A DNA stretch of 64,000 nt from Metaruminococcus_A gallistercoris (GCA_904394975.1 CAJFNQ010000017.1:1-64000); one strand, 5' to 3'; counted from the stretch's first letter, positions 8,033 through 18,235 are shown. Notes: a model not told the origin generated them from the letters alone. Translations and numbers: made by a program.

Positions 8033-9358
8033 ATGGCGAAACCGGTTGTTGCAGTTGTAGGACGCCCGAATGTAGGAAAATCGACCTTGTTTAACAAGTT
8101 GGTTGGAAAACGCCTTTCTATTGTAGATGATACCCCTGGCGTTACCCGTGACCGGATTTACAGTGATTGTGAATGGCGCGGAAAGATCTTTATGTTGGTG
8201 GACACCGGCGGTATTGAACCTAAGACAGATGATATTATTTTAGCCCAGATGCGTCGTCAGGCAGAGCTTGCCATCCAAAGCGCAGATGTGATTATTCTGG
8301 TCACCGAGCTTTCTTCAGGTGTGACAGCAACCGACTATGATGTTGCGGCCATGTTGATCAAAAGTGGGAAACCGGTCGTATTATGCGTAAATAAATGTGA
8401 TGCAGTCGGAGCTCCTTCGCCGGAGTTCTATGAGTTTTATAATTTAGGGCTTGGTGATCCTGTTGCGGTTTCCGCGGCTCATGGACACGGCACAGGCGAT
8501 TTGCTGGATGAAGTTTACCGTTACATTGGTGACATGGAAGATGATTCCTATGATGATGAATTCATCAAGGTTGCCATCATCGGAAAGCCGAATGTTGGGA
8601 AATCGTCGCTAGTCAATCGTATTTCCGGGGAAGAGCGTGTTATCGTTTCTAATATTGCAGGTACAACGAGAGATGCGGTTGACACTGTAATTGACGATGA
8701 ACGCGGTAAGTATGTGTTTATTGATACAGCAGGTATCCGCAGAAAATCAAAGGTGCTGGATACCATTGAACGGTACAGTGTGCTGCGTGCCTATATGGCA
8801 GTTGACCGCGCTGATGTTTGCGTGATTCTGATTGACGGCACCGAAGGGTTTACCGAACAGGATTCCAAAGTTGCGGGATATGCCCACGAACAGGGAAAAG
8901 CCTGTATTGTAGCTGTAAATAAGTGGGATGCGGTTGAAAAAACGGACAAGACCATGAGCGAGCTCCGTCAGAAGCTGGAAGTGGATTTTTCGTTCATGAA
9001 ATATGTTCCAATTCTGTTTATTTCGGCAAAGACCGGTCAGCGGATCGATAAACTGTTTGAAATGATTCAAAAGGTTTATCAAAATAACAGCATAAGAATT
9101 TCCACCGGCGTTTTAAATGATATACTTGCCCGTGCAACGGCGCGGGTACAGCCTCCGTCCGACAAAGGAAAACGCTTGAAAATTTATTATATGACCCAGC
9201 CTTCCACGAAACCGCCAACGTTTGTAGCATTTGTCAACAACAAAGAATTGTTTCATTTTTCGTACCAACGCTATCTTGAAAACCAAATCCGTGAATCATT
9301 TGAACTGGAAGGGACTCCGATTCGTTTTATTATTCGTGAGCGTGGAAATGACCAGTAA
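8033..9358 (+). CDS. der: Ribosome biogenesis GTPase Der (EngA)
   Basis: Der is a double GTPase needed for maturation of the 50S subunit. Two G domains are visible in tandem: the first with GRPNVGKST and DTGG (residues about 8-60), the second with GKPNVGKSS, DTAG and NKWD (about 180-300). A C-terminal KH-like domain follows (about 350-441), with the conserved PP(T)FVAFVNN stretch. The length of 441 residues is typical. AAAGGAG precedes the ATG by 8 bases. It lies 21 bases after the DUF512 gene and 12 bases before plsY, so one transcript is likely. Confidence 0.98.
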   Translation: MAKPVVAVVGRPNVGKSTLFNKLVGKRLSIVDDTPGVTRDRIYSDCEWRGKIFMLVDTGGIEPKTDDIILAQMRRQAELAIQSADVIILVTELSSGVTATDYDVAAMLIKSGKPVVLCVNKCDAVGAPSPEFYEFYNLGLGDPVAVSAAHGHGTGDLLDEVYRYIGDMEDDSYDDEFIKVAIIGKPNVGKSSLVNRISGEERVIVSNIAGTTRDAVDTVIDDERGKYVFIDTAGIRRKSKVLDTIERYSVLRAYMAVDRADVCVILIDGTEGFTEQDSKVAGYAHEQGKACIVAVNKWDAVEKTDKTMSELRQKLEVDFSFMKYVPILFISAKTGQRIDKLFEMIQKVYQNNSIRISTGVLNDILARATARVQPPSDKGKRLKIYYMTQPSTKPPTFVAFVNNKELFHFSYQRYLENQIRESFELEGTPIRFIIRERGNDQ

Positions 9359-9370
9359 GGGGGAGAAACG

Positions 9371-10036
9371 GTGTTTGAAAATGTGGTTTTGAATTGGCAG
9401 TTTTTTGTTGCAGTAATCGGAACGGCTGTTATTGCGTATCTGCTTGGCAGTATTAATTTTGCGATTATCATTACAAAGTTCCGTTCTCATAAAGACATTC
9501 GTGATTATGGCAGCGGAAATGCCGGTATGACCAATGTTCTTCGTACTGAGGGGAAAAAATCTGCCGCCGTTGTTCTTGTTGGTGACTTTTTGAAAGGTGT
9601 TGCAGCGGTAGGTGTTGGTTACCTGTTGGCGTATTGGCTTATTGGTCCTCAGAGTATTCGGCTTGGAGGTCTGATCGGATGCCTGTTTGTTATGATTGGA
9701 CATCTTTTCCCGGTGTTTTATCAGTTTAAAGGCGGAAAAGGCGTGCTTGCTTCGGCTGGCGCGATTATCATGCTCGATCCGTTGGTGTTTGGTGTTATTT
9801 TGCTCGTTTTTCTCATTGTGGTAGCTTGTTCAAAAATTGTGTCGCTTGCTTCGATTTGCGCCGCAGCAATGTTCCCTGTTTCCGTATTGGTTTTAGGACT
9901 TTTGTTTGGAAAATCGGATGTTTGGGTTGAATTTGCGTTTGCGTTTGTTGTTGGTGCTGCCGTTATTGCGAAACATCATCAGAATATTGTCCGACTTGTT
10001 CATGGTACAGAAAATAAACTGGGGAAAAAGAAATAG
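9371..10036 (+). CDS. plsY: Acyl-phosphate:glycerol-3-phosphate acyltransferase PlsY
   Basis: PlsY is an integral membrane enzyme that moves an acyl group from acyl-phosphate to glycerol-3-phosphate, making lysophosphatidic acid. The family motifs are present: GSINFAIIITK in the first helix, GSGNAGMTNVLR, and GGKGVLAS in the third cytoplasmic stretch. Five or so hydrophobic helices fit the known topology. The start is GTG 9371 after GGGGGAG. The C-terminal tail (HHQNIVRLVHGTENKLG) is typical of the family. Its acyl donor is made by PlsX (24975-25973) and its acyl acceptor by GpsA, encoded immediately downstream. Confidence 0.96.
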   Translation: MFENVVLNWQFFVAVIGTAVIAYLLGSINFAIIITKFRSHKDIRDYGSGNAGMTNVLRTEGKKSAAVVLVGDFLKGVAAVGVGYLLAYWLIGPQSIRLGGLIGCLFVMIGHLFPVFYQFKGGKGVLASAGAIIMLDPLVFGVILLVFLIVVACSKIVSLASICAAAMFPVSVLVLGLLFGKSDVWVEFAFAFVVGAAVIAKHHQNIVRLVHGTENKLGKKK

Positions 10037-10048
10037 AGGTTTTGGCAT

Positions 10049-11065
10049 ATGTCTGTAATTACCATTTTAGGTGCGGGCGGTTTTGGAACAGCGCTTGCGG
10101 TTGCTTGCCACAGAGAAGGGAATACCGTTTATTTGTGGTCTCCTTTTGAAAGTCAATTATGTGATATTTGTGCGGATAATGAAAACAAAAAGTTGTTGCC
10201 GGGTGTAGCTGTTTCGCCGGAAATCCACCTTACAACCGAGCTGGATTGCTGTGGAGAAAGTGACCTGGTGATCATTGCGACTCCGTCTTTTGCTGTAGGA
10301 GAAACTGCAGAGCGAATTAAACCTTATCTTGGGAAAAATACCGTTGTGGCTTCTGTCGCTAAAGGGTTTAATCCGAGTGATAATCGCCGCCTTTCTGAGG
10401 TGATTGAAGAGAAACTCCCTCAACATCCGGTTGTCGTTGTTTCCGGCCCTTCTCATGCGGAAGAGATCGCGCGTAATGTTCCGACAACGGTAGTGGCGGC
10501 ATCCAAAAACCGTGAAGCGGCAGAGTATGTGCAAGGCCTTTTGTCTTCTGCGACTCTCCGCTTGTATGTAAACGATGACGTTGTTGGAGTAGAGTTGGGA
10601 GGAGCGCTGAAAAACGTAATTTCCATTTGTGCCGGTATTTGTGTTGGCCTTGGATTAGGAGACAATACTCGAGCCGCTTTGATGACACGCGGCATCACAG
10701 AAATTGCCCGTTTGGGGGTTGCCATGGGAGCACAAACGGAAACTTTTGCGGGATTGACCGGTATTGGCGATTTGATCGTGACCTGCACAAGTGAGCACAG
10801 CCGGAATCGCAGGGCCGGTGTTATGATCGGCCAAGGTGTTTCCCCGAAAGAAGCGGTGCAAAAGGTAGGTACAGTTGAGGGTTACACGTCCGCAAAAATT
10901 GCCTATGAGCTGTCGCAGGCTTATCATATTGAAATGCCGATTGTGCATGAAACTTACGAAGTACTTTACCATGATAAGCCGATTGATCAGGCGCTCGCTG
11001 CGTTGATGGAACGTCCTACCAGACACGAAAGCGAAGAAATCTGGTTAAAAGAAAAGAATAACTGA
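10049..11065 (+). CDS. gpsA: Glycerol-3-phosphate dehydrogenase [NAD(P)+]
   Basis: GpsA reduces dihydroxyacetone phosphate to glycerol-3-phosphate for phospholipid synthesis. The N-terminal Rossmann motif GAGGFGTALAVA is at residues 7-18, and SGPSHAEE and the GLTGIGDLIVTC / SRNRRAG region mark the catalytic C-terminal domain. At 338 residues it is full length. It starts 12 bases after plsY, so product and consumer genes of glycerol-3-phosphate are cotranscribed. A terminator follows. Confidence 0.97.
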   Translation: MSVITILGAGGFGTALAVACHREGNTVYLWSPFESQLCDICADNENKKLLPGVAVSPEIHLTTELDCCGESDLVIIATPSFAVGETAERIKPYLGKNTVVASVAKGFNPSDNRRLSEVIEEKLPQHPVVVVSGPSHAEEIARNVPTTVVAASKNREAAEYVQGLLSSATLRLYVNDDVVGVELGGALKNVISICAGICVGLGLGDNTRAALMTRGITEIARLGVAMGAQTETFAGLTGIGDLIVTCTSEHSRNRRAGVMIGQGVSPKEAVQKVGTVEGYTSAKIAYELSQAYHIEMPIVHETYEVLYHDKPIDQALAALMERPTRHESEEIWLKEKNN

Positions 11066-11075
11066 AAATTGATAT

Positions 11076-11107
11076 AAAAGCGCCGAGTATGAGCTCCGGC
11101 GCTTTTT
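11076..11107 (+). terminator. Terminator after gpsA
   Basis: A stem AAAAGCGCCG with CGGCGCTTTT and an 11-base loop ends in TTTTT. It closes the der-plsY-gpsA unit. Confidence 0.85.
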
Positions 11108-11172
11108 GTTCGTTTGATCGATCTGCGTTGCCTGGTTGAACCCAATCCCTTTTTCTTTGATTAAAAGTATTG

Positions 11173-11178
11173 TATAAT
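11173..11178 (+). promoter_or_regulatory. Candidate -10 element for addBA
   Basis: A perfect TATAAT lies 41 bases before the addB ATG. No convincing -35 stands at 16-18 bases (TTTTTC at 11150-11155 is the best), so this promoter is tentative. No LexA-type GAAC-N4-GTTC site is present here. Confidence 0.4.
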
Positions 11179-11218
11179 GAATCTAGCTTTGTAATGTGCG
11201 GAAAGGAGAATCAAAAGA

Positions 11219-14200
11219 ATGCTGCAATTTATTTATGGTGCTGCTGGAAGTGGAAAAAGTAATTGGGTTATGAATTCCATTGCAGAGGCGGTAAAAACAA
11301 AAGAGAAGATCATGCTTCTTGTACCGGAGCAGTTTTCTTTTGAAAGTGAACGCAATCTTCTTTCTCTTTTGGGGGAACACGGTTTTTCGCATGTAGAGGT
11401 GTATAGCTTTACACGAATGTGTCACCATTTTTTTGAATTGTATGGTGGAAATACACGCCGTTATGCGGATGAAACTTCGAAAATCATGCTTATGGACCTC
11501 GCGATCCATGAAATATCGGATATGTTGCAGCACTATCATCGAGCGAGCCGCACACGTACTTTTTTGAATTCCGCCCTTCAAACGGTTGAGGAGTTAAAAC
11601 TCAATGGTATTACGCCTGAGCTGTATGATGAGGCAACGGTTCTTCTGGCTCCAGAAAAACAAGGACAGAAGCTGAAAGAGATTTCGAATATATATGCTGT
11701 TTATCAAGGGTATTTGGATCGGTCATATGAAGATGCATTGGACGATTTCGCCAAGGCCCTTGAACAGGTCAAAGAGCACCGCGCTTTTGACGGATATACA
11801 ATTTTTCTAGATGAGTTCAAAGGGTTTACAAAACCGGAATTTGATTTGGTTGAGCAGATGCTTATACAAGCGGATTGCTGTTATGTAACGCTTTGCATGG
11901 ATTATCTTGAGAAAAATGAACCGTTGTTTTCGTGTGTACAACAAACAGCCAGCCGTTTGACCGCAATGGCAGATAAGCACGGTATTGTTCAGAAGAAAGC
12001 AAAATTATTAGAAAAAACGGTACGCTTTCAAACGCAGGAACTTTCACATGTGGAACGAAATGTATTTCGGTGTTCACCGGAAATTTTTGACGGAGAAAAC
12101 AGCGGAAGTATTGAACTTTACCTGGCTGAAAATGAATACGAGGAGGTTGATTATGTTCTTTCCGGCATTTGGAAATTAGTACGTGAAAAGGGAATGAGAT
12201 TTCGCGATATTGTAATCATGGCGCGAAATTTGAATGTATATCAAAATATTTTGGAGTCTTCTTTTCAAAAATACAACATTCCGTTTTTTATGGACAGCCG
12301 TTTTGAGTTGGAAAAATTCCCTTCGACTCGTTTCCTTGAAATTCTCTTGCAGCTGTCTTCTGGTTCTTTCGATACTGACCGGATTCTCGATTTGTTTAAG
12401 TGTGGGCTGTTTCCGTTTTCTCTGGAAGAAGTCTCAGCACTTGAAAATTATACCTTTTTGTGGGGGATTACAGGCGCGAAGTGGAGCACGGAATTTTCAG
12501 CAAATCCCCGTGGCTTTAAAGGCGCTTTAACTGCGGAAGATGAGAAGATTTTGCAGCAGCTGAATCAGATGAGATCGTTTGTGATCGATCCGCTGGAACA
12601 ATTCCGCAACCGGATCTCTCGTGCTTCTGTTAAACAGATGTGCCAGGCGTTTTATCATCTGCTGGAAGATTATAAAGTTCCGGATACATTATCCATGCAG
12701 ATTAATGAGCTCAATCGCAGCGGAAAACAGGATGAAGCTGAGGATCATGCCCGTGTGTGGGAAAGTCTTATGACGGTGCTGGATACCATGGTCACAGCCG
12801 CAGGAGACTCATTTGTTGAACCGGCACGGTTTGCGGAACTGTTTTCTTTAGCGGTTCAGAAAAGCGATCTGGCAGATCGCCCGCAGGTGCTTGACTGTGT
12901 AATGGTGGGGTCCCCGGAACGGATGCGAACTGATTCTCCAAAAGCTCTGTTCCTTCTTGGAGTGAATGAAGGGTTTTTCCCGTTAGTCCCTCAGGACAGC
13001 GGACTGCTTTGTTATGACGAACGAGTGCTTCTTCACAATGCCGGATTGGAACTGGAAGGGGATTTTAAACGTAAATTTCTGGAAGAGCGTTTTATTTCTT
13101 ATAAGGCACTTAGCGTTCCGACAGACGTTTTGGTGCTGACTGCTCGTTCAGCGAATCTTTCCGGTGAGGTAAAACCAGTCTCTGAAATTTTTCAGCAGCT
13201 TACAATGATGTTTGGAAATGACATTCTGAAAAACATGCCGTCAGAGTCGACTTATTTTTGTCCGACGAAAGAAACAGCTTTTCTGAAACTTGCTTCCGGA
13301 TATGCACGCCCGAGTGTTTTTATCAAAACGCTTGAAACGCTTTTTTTGAACGATGAAGAATATTCCGGAAAGGTAGATATGTTAAACAGAGCGCTTTATC
13401 CGCAGGCATTTTCTTTAAAAAATGAAGAGCTTTCCCAAAAACTGTTCGGAAATCAAATGTATCTTTCTCCATCCAAAATCGAAGCATATTATCGCTGCCA
13501 TTTTGCTTATTTTTGCCGATATGGCTTAAAAGCATATCCCCGTGAAAAGGCAGAGTTTAACCCCATGGAACGGGGTATGGTCATACATGATCTGTTGTAT
13601 CGTTTTGTGTCAGAACGCGGCGATGAGATGTATGAAATGTCGAAAGATGAAATTACAAAAGCTGTTTCTGAGTATCTCTACGATTATATTGAACGGGTCA
13701 TGGGAGGAAAAGAAGATAAATCCCGGCGTTTTCTTGCGCTTTTTTATCGCCTGCGTTCCACTTTGGTGCAAATTGTGCTGCGTTTGATTTCAGAGTTTAA
13801 ACAAAGCCGTTTTCAGCCAGTGGATTTTGAACTGGAGATTGGTAAAAGCGAAAATGTTGCGCCTATGATTTTTGATCGGTTGGACGGCACAAAAGTCATG
13901 GTATCCGGCACCATAGACCGTGTGGATTTATGTGAGATTGATGGCCAGAAATATGCGCGCGTCGTGGATTACAAGTCTGGAGTCAAAAAGTTCAAGCTCA
14001 GCGATGTATATTATGGTTTGAATCTGCAAATGATTCTTTACCTTTTTACTTTGTGGAAGAACGGGAAAAATAAGTATGCTGATGTTCTTCCCGCGGGCGT
14101 TTTGTATATGCCGGCTGGTGAGGCTTCCCCGGCGCTGGGAAGGGATGCTTCGGAGGAAGAAATACAACGCCAGCGTTTGGCTCAATACAAAATGAATGGC

Positions 14201-14563
14201 TTTGTTTTGGAGGATGATGAGGTCGTTCAGGCAATGGAGCATGATGTGAAAGGTATTTTTATTCCTGTGGAACGCAACAAAGACGGAAGTTTTTCAAAAC
14301 GTTCATCCTTGTTAAGATTGGAAGAACTTGGGAAATTAGAGGGCTATGTGACTCGCCTTATTTTGAAGATGGCCGATGAGCTTTATCATGGCAACATTGA
14401 AGCGAAACCTGTTTTTGGAAAGGGAAGCAAGCAGCCTTGTGAATATTGCGATTATCGCGATGTTTGCGGCAGCTTTGGAAGGGAGACTTTCCGCCCGGCT
14501 GATGATATTTCACACGATGAATTTTTTGAATTGATTGGAGGAGACGAGAATGCCGGCGTGTAA
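11219..14563 (+). CDS. addB: AddB subunit of the AddAB helicase-nuclease
   Basis: AddB pairs with AddA to process double-strand breaks for recombination. The N-terminus carries a Walker A motif (GAAGSGKSNW, residues about 7-16). The C-terminal nuclease domain shows VVDYKSG, and the four cysteines that hold its 4Fe-4S cluster are visible: Cys760 in YYRC, and Cys1074, Cys1077 and Cys1083 in CEYCDYRDVC. That spacing is the AddB signature. At 1114 residues it is about normal. GGAAAGGAG precedes the ATG. Its 3' end overlaps addA by 14 bases, consistent with translational coupling. Confidence 0.96.
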   Translation: MLQFIYGAAGSGKSNWVMNSIAEAVKTKEKIMLLVPEQFSFESERNLLSLLGEHGFSHVEVYSFTRMCHHFFELYGGNTRRYADETSKIMLMDLAIHEISDMLQHYHRASRTRTFLNSALQTVEELKLNGITPELYDEATVLLAPEKQGQKLKEISNIYAVYQGYLDRSYEDALDDFAKALEQVKEHRAFDGYTIFLDEFKGFTKPEFDLVEQMLIQADCCYVTLCMDYLEKNEPLFSCVQQTASRLTAMADKHGIVQKKAKLLEKTVRFQTQELSHVERNVFRCSPEIFDGENSGSIELYLAENEYEEVDYVLSGIWKLVREKGMRFRDIVIMARNLNVYQNILESSFQKYNIPFFMDSRFELEKFPSTRFLEILLQLSSGSFDTDRILDLFKCGLFPFSLEEVSALENYTFLWGITGAKWSTEFSANPRGFKGALTAEDEKILQQLNQMRSFVIDPLEQFRNRISRASVKQMCQAFYHLLEDYKVPDTLSMQINELNRSGKQDEAEDHARVWESLMTVLDTMVTAAGDSFVEPARFAELFSLAVQKSDLADRPQVLDCVMVGSPERMRTDSPKALFLLGVNEGFFPLVPQDSGLLCYDERVLLHNAGLELEGDFKRKFLEERFISYKALSVPTDVLVLTARSANLSGEVKPVSEIFQQLTMMFGNDILKNMPSESTYFCPTKETAFLKLASGYARPSVFIKTLETLFLNDEEYSGKVDMLNRALYPQAFSLKNEELSQKLFGNQMYLSPSKIEAYYRCHFAYFCRYGLKAYPREKAEFNPMERGMVIHDLLYRFVSERGDEMYEMSKDEITKAVSEYLYDYIERVMGGKEDKSRRFLALFYRLRSTLVQIVLRLISEFKQSRFQPVDFELEIGKSENVAPMIFDRLDGTKVMVSGTIDRVDLCEIDGQKYARVVDYKSGVKKFKLSDVYYGLNLQMILYLFTLWKNGKNKYADVLPAGVLYMPAGEASPALGRDASEEEIQRQRLAQYKMNGFVLEDDEVVQAMEHDVKGIFIPVERNKDGSFSKRSSLLRLEELGKLEGYVTRLILKMADELYHGNIEAKPVFGKGSKQPCEYCDYRDVCGSFGRETFRPADDISHDEFFELIGGDENAGV

Positions 14564-17500
14564 TTGGACCGATGAGCAGAAACATGCGATTTTTGCGTCC
14601 GGCGGCAGTGTTCTTGTTTCCGCTGCCGCTGGAAGCGGAAAAACAGCGGTTCTTGTTGAGCGAGTGATTCAAAAGATTATTTCCCGGGAAAATCCGGTTC
14701 CTGCTGACCGCCTTTTGGTTGTCACGTTTACAAAGGCAGCCGCGGCGGAAATGAAGCAGAGGGTTGCCGCAGCGCTTGCCGGCAGAATTGCTGAACAGCC
14801 AGATAATTCTTATCTGTTGGAGCAGCAGCTTTTGCTTTCCAAGGCGCATATCAGCACAATTCACGCATTTTGCGCTGACATGCTCCGTACACATTTTGAA
14901 ATTCCGGGCATTTCACCCGATTTTCGAATTGCGGATGATACGGAGATTACTTTAATCAAACAGCGTACGGCCGATTCGGTGATCAGTCAGTTTTATGAGC
15001 AGGATGATCCGGGTTTTTTAACGCTGGCAGATTTTTTCGGTTCTCGCAACGATCAGTTGTTAACTTCTCAGGTGCTTTTGGTTTATGAGTTTATCCGTTC
15101 TCATCCATTTCCGCTAAAATGGCTGGATAAACAGCAGGCACGTTACCGGTCTGCGTTGGACCATGGCGTTTTTCCGTGGGAGGAACTTGTATTTGAGTAT
15201 GTTTGCGATGCGTGCGATTATGCGGTTTCCCTCAGTAAAATGGCGGAACAAATGATGGATGGCGATGCAGAAATGACACAAAGCTATCTGGAGACGTTTT
15301 TGTCAGACAGAGAATATTTTCAAAGCCTTTCTGATCTTGCGCAGAATAAAGACTGGGATGCGCTTGTGTCAAAAGCGGTTGGGCATAAATTTCAGAATTT
15401 AAAACCATTGCGTGCTTACAATGATCCTGAAAAGAAAGAAATTGTGTCTTCCATACGCGGCGAGTTAAAATCAGTCGCGGCAAAATGCGGTGATGTTCTT
15501 GGAAAATGCGGAAAGCGGGAGGATGTTTTTAAAGACATCGAATTGCTGTACCCGGTGATTTCCACTTTATTCGATGTGGTTCGAGAGGTATATGCTCAAA
15601 TTGAACAAGCTAAAAAAGAAAAAAACATCCTGGATTTTTCCGATTTGGAACTGTTAACGCTTCAACTGCTGTTAGAGGAAAAAGATGGCCATATAGCCAA
15701 AACCCCGCTTGCTTTGCAGTATCAGGAGCAGTTTGATGAAATCATGGTAGATGAATATCAGGATACCAATGAGGTTCAGGACGCTATTTTTCATGCTCTG
15801 TCACGGGACGAGACAAATTTGTTTATGGTCGGTGATGTAAAGCAGAGCATCTACCGTTTCCGGAAAGCGATGCCGGAATTGTTTTTGAAAAAGTCTCAAA
15901 CCTATCATCCGTTTGACGGTACAACCTTCCCGGCGCGCATTCAGCTGGATGCTAACTTCCGCAGCCGTTCGGAAGTGACATCCGCAGTAAATTTTTTCTT
16001 TGGATGTTTGATGTCACCGGCTCTTGGTGAAGTGGATTACGGCAAAGAAATGCTACACGCCCAAGCGGATTATCCGGCAACGAAGGATTGCGAGACACGG
16101 GTGGATATTATTGACTGCAGTGATACACCTTCAGAAGATGAAAAACGGATCATATATGAAGCACGGCATATTGCGGCTGAGATTCGTCGTATGCTTGCGG
16201 AGAAAACGATGGTTTATGACCATGGAAAAGAACGTCCCTGCCGTTTGAATGATTTTTGTATCCTGCTTCGTTCTGTAAAAGATAAAGCGCCTGTTTTTGA
16301 AGAAGAATTTCAAAAGCAGGGGTTGCCGATTTGGTCCGATTCTTCCTGCGGTTATCTTGGTTCAGAAGAAATCGCTGTTATGATGAACCTGCTGAAAGTA
16401 ATCGACAACCCTTTGCAGGATATCCCGCTTCTGTCGGTGCTGGTTTCTCCGATGTATGGCCTTTCGCCTGATGAAATTGCAGAAATCCGCCTTGTTGACC
16501 GTGAGTTGCCTCTGTATCTTGCTTTATGCCGTTTTGGGGAACGGGGAAATACAAAGGTGATTTCTTTTTTGAAGCAGATTGATGCTTTTCGGCAATATGC
16601 CGCCGTTTCGCGGCTTGACCAGTTGATTGAGCGAATTTATGATCAAACAGGTTTTATTGCGCTCGCGAGTGCTTCACAGACCGGTGAACAGCGTGCGGCT
16701 AATCTGCGGCTGTTATTGGAATATGCGACTTATTATGAGCAGGCCGGCTATCGGGGTGTTTCGGGATTCATTCGTTATATTGACCGTGCGTTGGAGCAGG
16801 GAAGTGACCTTTCCGGTGCGAATGTGTTAAATGAATCGGCAAATGTTGTTCGTTTGATGACGATTCATCATTCCAAAGGATTGGAATTTCCGATATGCTT
16901 TTTGGCTGACTTGTTTAAAAAATTCAATAAGATTGATTTGTATGGCGATGTTTTGCTTCATCCCGATTTAGGCATTGCGATGAAAGTACGCGATCAACAG
17001 CTGTTGAAGCGTTATTCAACACTGCCGTATGAAGCGTTGGCAATTACTTCAGAAAAAGAGATGCTTTCAGAGGAATTAAGAACTCTTTATGTAGCTATGA
17101 CGCGTGCCAAAGAACGCCTAATTCTTGTGGCAAGCTGTCCCAATCCAGAAAAGATGATTGCGGGTCTGCGCTGGAAGCTTGGCAGCATGAAAATTCCTTC
17201 AGCGTTTTTTCTCCAAAATCAGAACAGCTATGCGGAATGGATTTTTTCTGCTCTTTTATATCATCCTTCCTTTTATCAAGAGCGGACCGGGCTTTCAAAA
17301 GCTGACTATCCAGTTAGTAACTTACAGCCGCCAGAGATCAATATTCGTGTATGCGATCCTTTATCTGAGCAAGAAGCTGAGTTACCAGTGTCGGGAAAGG
17401 AAGAAGATATCTTACCAAATCAGGAACTGCTTTCTGAGTTTGAACGGAATTTTTCTTATCGTTATCCTTATCAGGCAGCGGTCGCTCTTCCAAGTAAGCT

Positions 17501-18080
17501 GGCGGTTACACAGCTGGCGAAAATGAGTGAAGAATCATCTGTGATTCTGGCAAGGCCAGCGTTTTTAACAGGACGCAAATTTACAGCGGCGGAACGCGGT
17601 ACGATTCTGCACCGGTTTATGCAGCATATTGATTTGTGTGCCGCGGATGCGGCGGAGGAAATCAAGAGACAATTAAACAATGGCTTTTTAAACGAAGAGC
17701 AGGCGAGCACGATTGTGACGGACCAGGTAAATGCGTTTTTGAATTCGGCTTTGGCAGAACGCATGCGTGCGGCTAGTGTAAAATTGTACCGCGAATTCAA
17801 ATTTATGTACGATGTTGACGCAAATGAACTGTTCGGCTTGCGCGACGCACAAGGTGAGCGGATACTTTTGCAGGGCGTCGCGGATGCGGTATTGATTGAG
17901 GATAATGGTTTAATCATCATTGATTATAAGACCGATCATGTTTTGGAAGAGGATGAGCTCAAAAATCGTTACCGCAATCAGCTGTCTATTTACGCAAAGG
18001 CGCTTGCTCAAAGCTTTGGCCTTCCGGTCAAGCAATGCCTGCTTTATTCGTTACAGCTTATGAAAGAAATTGAATTGTAA
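14550..18080 (+). CDS. addA: AddA subunit of the AddAB helicase-nuclease
   Basis: AddA supplies the UvrD-like 3'-5' helicase motor and a second nuclease. Walker A is SAAAGSGKT at residues 24-32, motif II is DEYQDTN, and motif III is GDVKQSIYRFR. Motif VI is YVAMTRAKERL. The C-terminal nuclease motif IIDYKTDHV lies near residue 1115. Length is 1176 residues from the ATG at 14550, which has GGAGGAGA at 14537-14544. A TTG at 14535 is in frame but upstream of this site and unlikely. The gene overlaps the addB stop. Transcription ends without a clear hairpin before the infC promoter 8 bases later. Confidence 0.97.
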   Translation: MPACNWTDEQKHAIFASGGSVLVSAAAGSGKTAVLVERVIQKIISRENPVPADRLLVVTFTKAAAAEMKQRVAAALAGRIAEQPDNSYLLEQQLLLSKAHISTIHAFCADMLRTHFEIPGISPDFRIADDTEITLIKQRTADSVISQFYEQDDPGFLTLADFFGSRNDQLLTSQVLLVYEFIRSHPFPLKWLDKQQARYRSALDHGVFPWEELVFEYVCDACDYAVSLSKMAEQMMDGDAEMTQSYLETFLSDREYFQSLSDLAQNKDWDALVSKAVGHKFQNLKPLRAYNDPEKKEIVSSIRGELKSVAAKCGDVLGKCGKREDVFKDIELLYPVISTLFDVVREVYAQIEQAKKEKNILDFSDLELLTLQLLLEEKDGHIAKTPLALQYQEQFDEIMVDEYQDTNEVQDAIFHALSRDETNLFMVGDVKQSIYRFRKAMPELFLKKSQTYHPFDGTTFPARIQLDANFRSRSEVTSAVNFFFGCLMSPALGEVDYGKEMLHAQADYPATKDCETRVDIIDCSDTPSEDEKRIIYEARHIAAEIRRMLAEKTMVYDHGKERPCRLNDFCILLRSVKDKAPVFEEEFQKQGLPIWSDSSCGYLGSEEIAVMMNLLKVIDNPLQDIPLLSVLVSPMYGLSPDEIAEIRLVDRELPLYLALCRFGERGNTKVISFLKQIDAFRQYAAVSRLDQLIERIYDQTGFIALASASQTGEQRAANLRLLLEYATYYEQAGYRGVSGFIRYIDRALEQGSDLSGANVLNESANVVRLMTIHHSKGLEFPICFLADLFKKFNKIDLYGDVLLHPDLGIAMKVRDQQLLKRYSTLPYEALAITSEKEMLSEELRTLYVAMTRAKERLILVASCPNPEKMIAGLRWKLGSMKIPSAFFLQNQNSYAEWIFSALLYHPSFYQERTGLSKADYPVSNLQPPEINIRVCDPLSEQEAELPVSGKEEDILPNQELLSEFERNFSYRYPYQAAVALPSKLAVTQLAKMSEESSVILARPAFLTGRKFTAAERGTILHRFMQHIDLCAADAAEEIKRQLNNGFLNEEQASTIVTDQVNAFLNSALAERMRAASVKLYREFKFMYDVDANELFGLRDAQGERILLQGVADAVLIEDNGLIIIDYKTDHVLEEDELKNRYRNQLSIYAKALAQSFGLPVKQCLLYSLQLMKEIEL

Positions 18081-18087
18081 AAGGGAC

Positions 18088-18116
18088 TTGACTTTTCAAA
18101 AAAGATTGACTATAAT
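18088..18116 (+). promoter_or_regulatory. Promoter of infC-rpmI-rplT
   Basis: TTGACT at 18088-18093 and a perfect TATAAT at 18111-18116 are 17 bases apart. The predicted start near 18123 leaves a leader of about 147 bases. Confidence 0.88.
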
Positions 18117-18134
18117 TAAATACAAACAAAGCAG

Positions 18135-18235
18135 AACCATGTTGTTCTCACCTATGGGCCGTTTGCCCCGTGGTTAATACGCATTTTTCATTTTGTGTAT
18201 TTGTGAGCGCAGGTGGTTTTGCCTGCGCTTTTTTA
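18135..18235 (+). promoter_or_regulatory. Attenuator-like leader of the infC operon (L20-leader type)
   Basis: Three hairpins follow each other. Stem I pairs AACCATG (18135-18141) with CGTGGTT (18169-18175) and has an inner GGGC/GCCC hairpin. Stem II pairs AATACGCA (18176-18183) with TGTGTATT (18194-18201). Stem III is an intrinsic terminator at 18206-18235. In Bacillus this operon is controlled by L20-dependent premature termination in its leader, and position and architecture here suggest the same. The match to the L20 leader family is inferred from structure, not from a search. Confidence 0.7.
18206..18235 (+). terminator. Attenuator terminator upstream of infC
   Basis: The eight-base stem AGCGCAGG/CCTGCGCT has an eight-base loop and is followed by TTTTTT. 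It lies 35 bases before the infC start, so it must be passed for expression. Confidence 0.85.

Noticed and set aside
11136..11178. TTGAAC as -35 for the addBA TATAAT
   Set aside because: The spacer is 31 bases, too long for a sigma-A promoter; the TTGATT at 11157 is only 10 bases away, too short.
14358..14894. Minus-strand frame of 178 codons across the addB-addA junction
   Set aside because: It opposes two well-supported genes with conserved motifs at both ends and has no family features.
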